40,489 nucleotides of DNA from an uncultured Bacteroidales bacterium (lineage in GTDB: Bacteria > Bacteroidota > Bacteroidia > Bacteroidales > UBA932): NCBI GenBank assembly GCA_934726455.1, contig CAKVDS010000018.1, forward strand, positions 1 through 40,489, written 5' to 3'. The position numbers were made by a program, and so were the translations under genes. Under the pieces are notes generated by a model that saw only the letters and a program-made list of their open reading frames with translations, was not told where the DNA came from and did not search any database. Positions 1 to 7,337 of this stretch are shown piece by piece; the first letter of the stretch is position 1; the number at the start of each line of letters is the position of its first letter.

Positions 1-374
1 TTCAAGGCCGCATTCTCCTTCTCTATTAAAGAGTATTTATCCTCCAACTCAAGTTTTATTGCATCCAACATTTTCTCATTTTCTTGATAGATTAACCTTC
101 TTTTTCTCAAAAAAGAGAATATGATGACAGATAATACAATGATTAGAAACAGGATTACCAAAATGTATCTTCGATGCAGGATCGTTTTATCATGTTGATA
201 AAGACTGCCAACTTTGTTGAAGTCGCGAGCATTATGCCAGACATCAGCCACCAATGCACTGTCCGGCCGTCGTTGAATATAAGGCCCGATATCTTCAAGT
301 CCTGTCGTTATCGGGTTCCAATGGCAAGATGACAAAGCAATTATCGCCAGCAGGAAAAACAGTCGCGAATCTAT
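1..374 (-). pseudogene. Truncated lipoprotein/membrane protein of the Bacteroidales TPR-regulator type, start lost
   Basis: The reading frame is open from 374 to the window edge on the minus strand. It begins with a lipoprotein-like signal (hydrophobic run ending ALSSC), has a motif RRPDSAL typical of the first repeat of Bacteroidales TPR membrane proteins, then a strong membrane segment (ILVILFLIIVLSVIIFSF) followed by basic residues and a charged, probably coiled-coil stretch. No ATG, GTG or TTG precedes the signal sequence in frame: an in-frame TGA lies just upstream at 375-377, and the nearby ATG at 376-378 is in another frame. Only about 60 residues separate the signal from the membrane segment, whereas the family (known from general experience, not searched) normally carries several hundred residues of TPRs there. 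I infer an internally deleted, frameshifted relic. Its C-terminus lies outside the window. Confidence 0.5.
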
Positions 375-401
375 TCATGTCATAAATTATTTTTGAAAAG
401 A

Positions 402-1607
402 TCAATAAAGGAAACCGAACATCCAAAGCGGGATTCGTGCACCGGAACCGATTTCGGTGTCATCAACAGCAAGGTAACTATCCGTTTCGTCTTTGATTTG
501 GTCGAAAGTCTTGCCCGCTCCCCCAACCTCGAAAAGGTATTTTCCGTCGGCTAAAAAATCCCCTTTCTTCGGATACTGAAGTGTATACCGGGATCCAACC
601 TGATTTGCGAAGAACGTCTCACGGATTGTTCCTATGTCGCAGGAACCTCCCAATGCCTGCATCAAGTTACTATTGCCAACGTAGATCTTGTCCGGTTTGA
701 CCAGTTTCTTGTAACTTTTCAGTTCAGTCGTCAGCAGATTCAACACCCCGGCCCTGTCCAGAGCATAAAGGATTTTCAGACAGGAATCACGCGTGGTTCC
801 CAAAGCCTGGCAAAGTTTGCTGATGTTCGGGACAAACGGTACGCTCTCCGCGATGATCATCAACAGTTTCTTTGACTTCTGCACTGTCTCGAATGTCACG
901 TCCTCCACGGCCGGCAGGTCACTTTCTATGGTCTGGGCGACCGTCTCAGCAAGTCTGAGGTGAAAGTCTGCCCCGGATTCTCTGAAATATGGATACATTC
1001 CTCTTGATAGATAGTCAGAGAAGAATTTAAGTGGCTTGCATTGCGGCACAATCTCCAGGGCAATCTTCACATGACTGCGAAGCAGCTCCTCCAATGTATA
1101 TGCCGGGAAAGAGGCTATCCCCTCATATTCAAGATACTCCCTAAATGACATATCGTTCAGACTGTACAATGTCTGCCTTCTTGAGAGATCCACCTTTGAA
1201 TTGTCAATCCGCAACATGGACGAACCGGTGTAGACGATGTTGAGTTTCGGATAATTGTCATACAGGTTCTTAAGGACAGTCGTCCACTCCGGACACTTAT
1301 GAATCTCATCCAGAAACAGATAATTCACTCCAATAGAGTACAGGTAGTCGGCGAGGTCGAAAATCGAATGCGCGGTAAACCACATGTTGTCCATGGAGAC
1401 ATATAAGGCATCATCCGGATCATAGAAGGTCTCAAGAATATGCTGAAGAATCAGGGTCGTCTTGCCCACGCCCTTCTCCCCCTTAATCCCTAACATGCGC
1501 ACATCCCAGTTGATCTGGCTGTAAAGATATCTTTTAAAATCCAGCTTAGTCTCAGCAAGTTTCCTATGGTAAACCGTACGCAACGGCTGAAGGTCATTCT
1601 CGTTCAT
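402..1607 (-). CDS. AAA-family ATPase (AAA_14/DUF4143-like), 401 aa
   Basis: A P-loop ATPase of the accessory kind found in many copies in Bacteroidales genomes. Walker A is GEKGVGKT (residues 43-50), Walker B is YLFLDEIH (96-103) and a sensor-like YTGSS follows near residue 127. The second half should hold the winged-helix and nuclease-like C-terminal part of this family, ending in a hydrophobic PLWMFGFLY tail. The ATG at 1607 is the natural start because it lies shortly downstream of a well-matched promoter (1629-1660). The gene stands alone, separated from the next ATPase by 183 bp. Biological role is unknown; such ATPases are often linked to mobile or defence-like gene clusters. It looks intact: no frameshift, all nucleotide-binding motifs present. 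Confidence 0.85.
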   Translation of the reverse strand: MNENDLQPLRTVYHRKLAETKLDFKRYLYSQINWDVRMLGIKGEKGVGKTTLILQHILETFYDPDDALYVSMDNMWFTAHSIFDLADYLYSIGVNYLFLDEIHKCPEWTTVLKNLYDNYPKLNIVYTGSSMLRIDNSKVDLSRRQTLYSLNDMSFREYLEYEGIASFPAYTLEELLRSHVKIALEIVPQCKPLKFFSDYLSRGMYPYFRESGADFHLRLAETVAQTIESDLPAVEDVTFETVQKSKKLLMIIAESVPFVPNISKLCQALGTTRDSCLKILYALDRAGVLNLLTTELKSYKKLVKPDKIYVGNSNLMQALGGSCDIGTIRETFFANQVGSRYTLQYPKKGDFLADGKYLFEVGGAGKTFDQIKDETDSYLAVDDTEIGSGARIPLWMFGFLY

Positions 1608-1628
1608 GGGCTTTTCTTCTTATAGAGG

Positions 1629-1660
1629 CAAAAATAGAAATTCACTTTTGCAAAAGCAAA
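1629..1660 (-). promoter_or_regulatory. Bacteroides-type promoter of the 401-aa ATPase with operator in the spacer
   Basis: On the minus strand a -33 TTTG (1657-1660), a 20-bp spacer and a -7 TATTTTTG (1629-1636) match the Bacteroidales housekeeping consensus exactly. The perfect 12-bp palindrome CTTTTGCAAAAG (1645-1656) fills the half of the spacer next to the -33 box, where a bound protein would block RNA polymerase. Confidence 0.7.
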
Positions 1661-1689
1661 TTTAGGCGCAATTTTCACTTTTGCAAAAG
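1645..1689. repeat. Two copies of palindrome CTTTTGCAAAAG, 33 bp apart
   Basis: Perfect 12-bp palindromes occur at 1645-1656 and 1678-1689, each followed on the minus strand by TGAA. The centre-to-centre distance of 33 bp is close to three helical turns, as expected for cooperative binding of a dimeric repressor. A third copy is at 3394-3405. Confidence 0.75.
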
Positions 1690-1790
1690 TTGTTCTGGCA
1701 ATAAACATTTCGGTACATGGCCTTCCCTGTGACGCACCTGATATGTTTCCTATAATTGCAGAAATCTCATGGTAAAGTCAGAACTCAAAT

Positions 1791-2930
1791 TTACGCAATG
1801 AAGCCAGCCGTTTCCCGACGCAACCAGATGGCGAAGAACCGGTCATATACGGTGATTTTGCCGTTGAATTCATGCACGAAGTCGCGCTTCTGCAGGGCTT
1901 TGAGTGCGATGCCCACACTGCTGGCTGCCGGCAGGCTGTATTTGCGGATGAACTCCTGCGACATCACTGACGATACTCCCTTCTCCTTGGCGATTGCGGA
2001 CAGAAGAGCTGCCTGATTGGTTGTGAGCGACTTGCAGTAATTGATGAAGGCGTCCTCCTGCTCGTTGATGATGTCCTCGACCACCGCGGCTATGACAGAC
2101 TTGTCAATACTCGCGCCATTCTCATATAGGCGGTTGAGTATGCTCTGGACATACCATGTCTGACCATCGACCATGTCATAAAGATATCTGAAGTCTCCAT
2201 CACCGATCTCAATCCCTTCCTGTTTCAGCCATTTATTCGCAAAAGTCTCGTATTCCCTGACATCTATGAGGGGAAGGCTCATTATCTGGGAACTCTGATA
2301 AAACGGACGCTTTGCGGACAGAAACATTTCGGACATAAGGTGCTGGCTGCTGCCGGCGAATATGAAATAGATGTTCGGCAGGAACTGAATGTAAGAGCGG
2401 AGAAGCGCCTCGGCACCTTTTTCGGGATATTCCGCAATCTGCTGAAATTCATCGATCGCGATATATATCCGTTTACCAGACTGTTTTAGATATTCAAATA
2501 TATGTTTCAGTGACTCTTCCTGCCTGTCGGGAGCAACTGTTATGGAGAAAGTCGGGATTCCGGTCAGTTCGTCGAATGAAACTGTGGGCCGGAAGTTGGA
2601 AAAGAATGACGTGATGTTTCTTAATGCCACTTGGGAAAATGTATCGACTTGCCCCACAGCCGTTTTTGCCATCAGCTGGATGAACTGGCTCATGTTCCTC
2701 GTCGCGTTTATGTCCATGTAGAAGCATCTCGTATCTGGCTCGTTTTTTCCAATCTGTTCAAAAACATGATGGATGAGTCCTGTCTTTCCGACGCGTCGCG
2801 GAGATATGAGCACGACATTGCGTTCATTTGCCAACGCTCTCATGAGCGTTTCTGTCTCTTTTTTTCTGTCACAGAAATACTCTGCGCCCTTGTAGCCGTA
2901 TATTACGAATGGGTTCTTCAGCTTTTCCAT
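1791..2930 (-). CDS. AAA-family ATPase (ATPase_2/PF01637-like), 379 aa
   Basis: A second accessory ATPase, of a different subfamily from the one at 402-1607. Counting from the chosen ATG, Walker A is SPRRVGKT (43-50) and Walker B is IYIAIDEF; the motif FAGSSQH follows as sensor region, and the C-terminal third looks like a winged helix ending in YDRFFAIWLRRE, typical of this family. A longer frame to 2978 begins with TTG, but it would start inside the promoter -7 box (2976-2983), so the ATG at 2930 is preferred; it gives a 5' leader of roughly 40 nt. The function is unknown; members are thought to be STAND-like or AAA+ switches. No partner gene is adjacent. Confidence 0.85.
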   Translation of the reverse strand: MEKLKNPFVIYGYKGAEYFCDRKKETETLMRALANERNVVLISPRRVGKTGLIHHVFEQIGKNEPDTRCFYMDINATRNMSQFIQLMAKTAVGQVDTFSQVALRNITSFFSNFRPTVSFDELTGIPTFSITVAPDRQEESLKHIFEYLKQSGKRIYIAIDEFQQIAEYPEKGAEALLRSYIQFLPNIYFIFAGSSQHLMSEMFLSAKRPFYQSSQIMSLPLIDVREYETFANKWLKQEGIEIGDGDFRYLYDMVDGQTWYVQSILNRLYENGASIDKSVIAAVVEDIINEQEDAFINYCKSLTTNQAALLSAIAKEKGVSSVMSQEFIRKYSLPAASSVGIALKALQKRDFVHEFNGKITVYDRFFAIWLRRETAGFIA

Positions 2931-2938
2931 ATCATGCG

Positions 2939-2966
2939 TTACATGTATTATGTTACATGTTTTATG
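2939..2966 (-). repeat. 14-bp tandem repeat in the leader of the second ATPase
   Basis: Two adjacent 14-bp units (2939-2952 and 2953-2966) differ at one position; each contains the palindrome ACATGT. They lie between the predicted transcription start and the ATG at 2930, a common place for an autoregulatory operator. Confidence 0.6.
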
Positions 2967-2975
2967 TAATGGCTG

Positions 2976-3007
2976 CAAAGATAAGGCATAATTGTGGAAT
3001 ATTCAAA
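2976..3007 (-). promoter_or_regulatory. Bacteroides-type promoter of the second ATPase
   Basis: Minus strand: -33 TTTG (3004-3007), 20-bp spacer, -7 TATCTTTG (2976-2983). Both elements match the consensus. Its position decides the start codon of the gene downstream. Confidence 0.7.
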
Positions 3008-3088
3008 CTCTCTTAATTGACAAAATTGCTTACTTTTGTTATCAGCGACATTGTTATTGGAAAAAATCAAGGAGCCTGATCAATATCC

Positions 3089-3337
3089 ATGATGAACGCC
3101 GAGATGGTCAGCGCTGATCAGTCTAAGATTATCATACCTACTGTATTCCGCGAGGACTATCTTAACTCTTTAAGACGGCTGACAAGACGCGGTGCCCCGT
3201 TCGTGTTTATCAGAGCCATGTCTAGAGCACGCGAATTCAGCGCGAATCTTACGGGTGATAATTTCGACACTACAAAGACTTATCTTGAAAATTGCAACGC
3301 ATTTAAGGACGGAGAAGATTACATCCTTCGTTTTTAG
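3089..3337 (+). pseudogene. C-terminal fragment of a Fic/DOC-family protein
   Basis: The 82-residue product begins where a Fic domain normally passes its catalytic loop: NAEMVSADQSKIIIPTVFRE followed by DYLNSLRRLTRR resembles the helix after the HPFxxGNGR motif in Fic AMP-transferases, and the last part (LENCNAF near the end) resembles Fic C-termini. The catalytic HPFxxGNGR loop and everything before it are absent; a TGA lies four codons upstream of the ATG. The family's usual length is 300-380 residues, so this is a remnant that cannot be an active AMP-transferase. A possible -7 box (TACTTTTG, 3031-3038) lies upstream, without a convincing -33. It might still be expressed as a small protein, but I see nothing supporting function. 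Confidence 0.55.
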
Positions 3338-3388
3338 TCAGATACCCCCTCCCCCTGACGGTCATATACTCCTTTTTGTAGAAGCAAA

Positions 3389-3420
3389 TTTAGCTTTTGC
3401 AAAAGTGAATTTTATTTTTG
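3389..3420 (+). promoter_or_regulatory. Orphan promoter with the CTTTTGCAAAAG operator
   Basis: Plus strand: -33 TTTA (3389-3392), 20-bp spacer containing the perfect palindrome (3394-3405), -7 TATTTTTG (3413-3420). It is nearly the same sequence as the promoter of the 401-aa ATPase, including the AAATTT before and the TGAATTT after the palindrome. No open reading frame starts downstream, so the gene it served has been lost. Confidence 0.6.
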
Positions 3421-3450
3421 TCTCAGTAAGAAAGAAATACCCGTCCATAA

Positions 3451-3558
3451 TCATAGAAACATTGTCATATATACGGGAAGGCACAAGACGTCGCCGTCCT
3501 TGCGCAGATCTTTCGTGTAAACCAGATATTTGTTCATTATCCGGGGAAGTGAGTTGTC
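3451..3558 (-). pseudogene. Last 35 codons of a lost AAA ATPase (DUF4143-like)
   Basis: On the minus strand a frame reading DNSLPRIMNKYLVYTKDLRK and ending in LPVYMTMFL then TGA looks like the conserved C-terminus of Bacteroidales AAA_14/DUF4143 ATPases, and is comparable in layout to the end of the 401-aa ATPase (YLAVDD... PLWMFGFLY). Upstream of residue 1 the similarity stops, and 30 bp further lie paired direct repeats (3586-3638) that could be the old promoter region. I infer a gene whose body was removed by deletion, leaving only the 3' end. Family assignment is from memory, not a search. Confidence 0.45.
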
Positions 3559-3585
3559 AGTATGGGATAAAGATAAGGGGTGTTG

Positions 3586-3638
3586 CACAAATCTCAAAAT
3601 GTTTTTGTTGAAAAATCGCGCAAATCTCAAAATGTTTT
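3586..3638. repeat. Paired 20-bp direct repeats
   Basis: Copies at 3586-3605 and 3619-3638 are identical except for one base (GCACAAATC / GCGCAAATC) and are spaced 33 bp, the same spacing as the palindromes near 1645-1689. They lie just upstream (minus strand) of the ATPase fragment, so they may be the operator of that lost gene. The rest of 3338-3670 holds nothing I recognise. Confidence 0.65.
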
Positions 3639-3670
3639 ACTGCTCTGAAAACAAAGTTTGATAATGGTGT

Positions 3671-3710
3671 AAAAGGTTACGGATATTATACACATTCTCC
3701 GTAACCTTTT
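3671..3710. terminator. Rho-independent terminator after parC (likely bidirectional)
   Basis: A perfect 12-bp stem AAAAGGTTACGG (3671-3682) / CCGTAACCTTTT (3699-3710) with a 16-base loop. On the minus strand it follows parC by about 30 bp and ends in T-rich sequence. Confidence 0.8.
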
Positions 3711-3739
3711 AACATAAAACATTCTCCATTCTCAATAAG

Positions 3740-6448
3740 TCAGAAGAGGGTTGGCTCCTCGAAGGTCTCATCGTCGTCCGGGAGATCCGGGAGGAGGTCG
3801 GTGCCGAGGTCTGAGTCGTCCGGCATCTCGAGCTCTATCGGAGTGTTCCGGCTGTCTTCTTCCGCACTCGTGTCCTCTTCTTTGACGAGCGGCTCTATGA
3901 AGCGGACAGACTTGACTTCACCTTTGGCTGCGCATTTCTTGCCCTTGGCGGCATAGCCTTTCTTTCCGATCCATTCCTCGGCATCGACATCTTCCGGCTG
4001 CTTGTCCTCCATCTTCCAGCTGATCTCGTACTGAGGATGCAGATCATCGCTCAGCTCGACAAGGTATGACTTCGGGTGGTCGGAGATGAAGCTCAAAGGA
4101 GTATTGTCACTGACAACGAATGAGAACCTCTTGACATAGAAGCTCTTGCTGTCCCCGTCCCAATAGAGGGCAGTGAATGTCTTCTCCGGGTCGAACTTCT
4201 CGATGCGGAGCAGATCCCCTTGATAGCGGTTGACCAATTCGAATGAGGTCGTGTAGAAGGTGCCGTTGCGGAAGACAGCCAGCACCTTGCTGCCGGTCTC
4301 GAATTTCCCGAGGTAGAGGCCGTGGGCATCGTCGTTGAGCTTCTGTATGTCGGGGTCGTACCAGATTTCTTTGCCTTCAATGGTGCTGACGCCCTTGCTT
4401 CGCAGGGTGATCTTCTGGATCACGTTTTTGCTTACGAGGTTGCCTCGGGCCGTCTTGCTCTTGATGGCAAGGGTGGAGAAGTCGTACTCGAAACTGGTCT
4501 TCTTGAGCTTCGGCCGCGGGCGCAGCTGCACCCGCACGGTCTCGGCTTCGCCGTTGTGGTTGGCGGAGAACCAGACTATCTGGGATCCCGGTTCGCCGGT
4601 GGTGATGTCGTATTCCTTATCCCGCGTCACGGATGTGACGGCGAAGCGTTTGGCGTAGTAGATCGATGTCTTGCCCTCGCGGTAGATGACATTGTAGATG
4701 GTCCTGTTGTCGCCGCGGTTGAAGACGTTGACGTACAGGAGGTCCTTGCCGAAGAAGGCCTTGTCCTCCACCTTGGTGATGCGGTATTTGCCGTCCTTGC
4801 TGATGACGATCACCTCGGAGAGGTCGGAGCAGTCGCAGATGTATTCGCCTCCGTCGTCCTTCTTGAGTCCGATGCCCACGAAGCCTTCCGCGAGGTTGGC
4901 CTGGAGACGTGCGTTGTTGTTGACCACCTTGGTGGCGGTGATGGTCTCGAATCCGGCAAGTTCAGTGCGGCGGGGGAAGTCCTTGCCGTACTTTTTCTTG
5001 AGAGTTGTGAACCAGTCGATGGTGTAGCGGTCGATGTGGTCGATGTTTTCCTGCACTGAAGACATCTCCTCCTCGATGCTGCGGATCTTCTCGTCGATCA
5101 CCTTGGTGTCGAACTTGGAGATCTTGCGTACCGGCTTCTCCACGAGGCGGAGGATGTCCTCCATGAGGATCTCACGGCGCAGGAGTTCCTGATATTCTTT
5201 CATCTTGGCGAAAACGTCGCCTATCTGGCTCTCCCAGTCTTTCTGATCCTGTTCGAGGACCTTGTAGATGCGGTTTTCGAAGAATATCCTTTCCAAGGAG
5301 GTGTAGTGCCAGTCGTTCTCAAGTTCTCCCATCCTTATGCGGAGCTCCTGCAGGAGGATGTCCCGGGTGTGGAAGGTGCTGTATTCCAAGATGTCATGGA
5401 CTGTGAGGAACTGCGGCTTGTTGTCTTTGATGACGCAGGCATTGGGGGCGATGTTGTACTCGCAGTCTGTGAATGCATAGAGCGCGTCTATGGTCTTGTC
5501 CGGAGAGACATCGTTCGGGAGGTGGATGACGATGTCCACCTTGTCGGTGGTCATGTCCTCTATCTTGCGTATCTTGATCTTCCCCTTGTCCTTCGCCTTG
5601 AGGATAGAGTCTATCAGGTCACGGGTGTATTTCCCGTAGGGGATTTCCGTGATGGCGATGGTGTTCTTGTCGATCTTCTCGATGCGGGCACGCACCTTGA
5701 CATTGCCGCCCCGCTTGCCCTGCATGTACTTGCTGCAGTCGGCAAAACCGCCGGTAGGGAAGTCCGGATACAGCTCATAGTCCCGTCCTTCGAGGATGGC
5801 TACCGATGCGTCAATGAGCTCGTTGAAGTTGTGCGGGAGTATCTTTGAGGCCAATCCGACACCGATGCCCTCCGTGCCCTGCGCAAGCAGGAGCGGGAAG
5901 CGGACAGGAAGCTCGGTAGGTTCCTGGTTGCGCCCATCATAGGAGTTCATCCATCGGGTCACCTTGGGGTCGAAGACGACTTCCTTGGCGAACTTGCTGA
6001 GCCGGGCCTCGATATATCGCGGTGCGGCGTTGGAGTCGCCGGTGAGGATGTTGCCCCAGTTTCCCTGACAGTCCACGGTGAATCCCTTCTGCCCCAACTG
6101 GACGAGTGCACCGAGGATGGACTGGTCGCCGTGCGGGTGGTACTGCATGGCCTGACCGACGATGTTGGCCACTTTGGTGTAGGCCCCGTCATCCATCTTG
6201 TACATCGCGTGCAGGACGCGTCTCTGTACCGGCTTGAGCCCGTCTATGATGTGCGGGACGGCGCGGTGCAGGATCACGTAGGAAGCATAGTCAAGATACC
6301 AGTCCTTGAACATCCCGGAGAGTTTGAACTTATGCGCGTCCCTCTCCAGCAGCCGGTCGTACCTGCCGCTTTCTGCTCCGTTGTCTTCAACCGGTGCTCC
6401 TTCTTCCTCGATGATTTCCTCTTCCGTTGTGATGTTCTCGTCTTCCAT
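3740..6448 (-). CDS. parC: DNA topoisomerase IV subunit A (ParC)
   Basis: The subunit that cuts and rejoins DNA in topoisomerase IV, which unlinks daughter chromosomes; its partner ParE is not in the window. After an acidic N-terminal tail of about 30 residues come the winged-helix core with YHPHGDQS (103-110) and the catalytic tyrosine Y145 in APRYIEARL, the tower and coiled-coil region (about 360-510), and a divergent C-terminal beta-pinwheel-like half with an acidic tail. The 902-residue length suits the Bacteroidetes form. GyrA is the main alternative, but the lack of a clear GyrA box and the acidic tail favour ParC. It is the last gene of the exbB-exbD-tonB-rluB-era-parC operon, starting 7 bp after era. 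Confidence 0.9.
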   Translation of the reverse strand: MEDENITTEEEIIEEEGAPVEDNGAESGRYDRLLERDAHKFKLSGMFKDWYLDYASYVILHRAVPHIIDGLKPVQRRVLHAMYKMDDGAYTKVANIVGQAMQYHPHGDQSILGALVQLGQKGFTVDCQGNWGNILTGDSNAAPRYIEARLSKFAKEVVFDPKVTRWMNSYDGRNQEPTELPVRFPLLLAQGTEGIGVGLASKILPHNFNELIDASVAILEGRDYELYPDFPTGGFADCSKYMQGKRGGNVKVRARIEKIDKNTIAITEIPYGKYTRDLIDSILKAKDKGKIKIRKIEDMTTDKVDIVIHLPNDVSPDKTIDALYAFTDCEYNIAPNACVIKDNKPQFLTVHDILEYSTFHTRDILLQELRIRMGELENDWHYTSLERIFFENRIYKVLEQDQKDWESQIGDVFAKMKEYQELLRREILMEDILRLVEKPVRKISKFDTKVIDEKIRSIEEEMSSVQENIDHIDRYTIDWFTTLKKKYGKDFPRRTELAGFETITATKVVNNNARLQANLAEGFVGIGLKKDDGGEYICDCSDLSEVIVISKDGKYRITKVEDKAFFGKDLLYVNVFNRGDNRTIYNVIYREGKTSIYYAKRFAVTSVTRDKEYDITTGEPGSQIVWFSANHNGEAETVRVQLRPRPKLKKTSFEYDFSTLAIKSKTARGNLVSKNVIQKITLRSKGVSTIEGKEIWYDPDIQKLNDDAHGLYLGKFETGSKVLAVFRNGTFYTTSFELVNRYQGDLLRIEKFDPEKTFTALYWDGDSKSFYVKRFSFVVSDNTPLSFISDHPKSYLVELSDDLHPQYEISWKMEDKQPEDVDAEEWIGKKGYAAKGKKCAAKGEVKSVRFIEPLVKEEDTSAEEDSRNTPIELEMPDDSDLGTDLLPDLPDDDETFEEPTLF

Positions 6449-6455
6449 TGTATTT

Positions 6456-7337
6456 TTACTCCTCGTATCCGAATTTTCTCAGTTCTTTCCTGCTCTCCCT
6501 CCAGTCCGGGTCAGTCTTGACATACATGCTCAAGAAGACTTTCTTCTGGAAGAAGTCTTCCATCTCGATGCGGGCCTGGGTGCCTGTGCGTTTGAGGGCG
6601 GCGCCCTTCTTGCCTATGATGATGCCCTTTTGGGATTCCCTCATCACATATATCACGGCGCTGATGTCGTAGCGCTCCGGCCCTTCCTTGAAACTCTCGA
6701 TCTCCACCTCGCACGAGTAGGGGATTTCCTCCTTGTAGTTGAGGAGGATTTTCTCCCGTATGATTTCGGATGCGAAGAAACGGAGGTTCTTGTCTGTGAA
6801 AGCGTCTTTGTCAAACCATGGCGGGCACTCCGGCAGCCTTTCCTTGACCGCTTCAAGCACGCTGTCAAGGTTGAACCTCTCCTGTGCCGAGACAGGGATC
6901 ACAAGTGCCCCGGGAAGCTGCTTCCCCCAATAGTCCATCAGTTCCAGGACCTTATCCTGAGAACTCAGGTCTATCTTGTTGAGCACCACGATGACAGGAC
7001 AGTCTATCCTGCCCAGCTTCTCTATGTATTCCGCGTTCTTGTCGGCGGTCTCCACCGTGTCCGTGACATAGAGGATGATGTCGGCATCGCCCAAAGCCCC
7101 GTCCACAAACTTCATCATGTTTTCCTGAAGTCTGTAGCCGGGTTTGAGTATGCCGGGGGTATCGGAGTAGACGATCTGCCAGTCCTCTCCGTTGACTATA
7201 CCCATAATCCTGTGCCGGGTCGTCTGCGCCTTTGCCGTCACGATGGAGAGTTTCTCTCCCACCAGAGCGTTCATCAGCGTCGACTTCCCGACATTAGGAT
7301 TACCTATTATATTTACGAATCCCGAGCGGTGAGCCAT
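6456..7337 (-). CDS. era: GTPase Era
   Basis: Ribosome-assembly GTPase that binds the 3' end of 16S rRNA during 30S maturation. G1 is GNPNVGKS (12-19), G3 is DTPG (59-62), G4 is NKID (120-123). The C-terminal KH domain carries the loop KGIIIGKKGAALK. Length (293 aa) is normal. The ATG at 7337 overlaps the rluB stop by one base (TAATG), suggesting translational coupling. Confidence 0.96.
   Translation of the reverse strand: MAHRSGFVNIIGNPNVGKSTLMNALVGEKLSIVTAKAQTTRHRIMGIVNGEDWQIVYSDTPGILKPGYRLQENMMKFVDGALGDADIILYVTDTVETADKNAEYIEKLGRIDCPVIVVLNKIDLSSQDKVLELMDYWGKQLPGALVIPVSAQERFNLDSVLEAVKERLPECPPWFDKDAFTDKNLRFFASEIIREKILLNYKEEIPYSCEVEIESFKEGPERYDISAVIYVMRESQKGIIIGKKGAALKRTGTQARIEMEDFFQKKVFLSMYVKTDPDWRESRKELRKFGYEE

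Noticed and set aside
2930..2978. TTG-initiated extension of the second ATPase
   Set aside because: It would begin inside the -7 promoter element and adds residues without similarity to the family.
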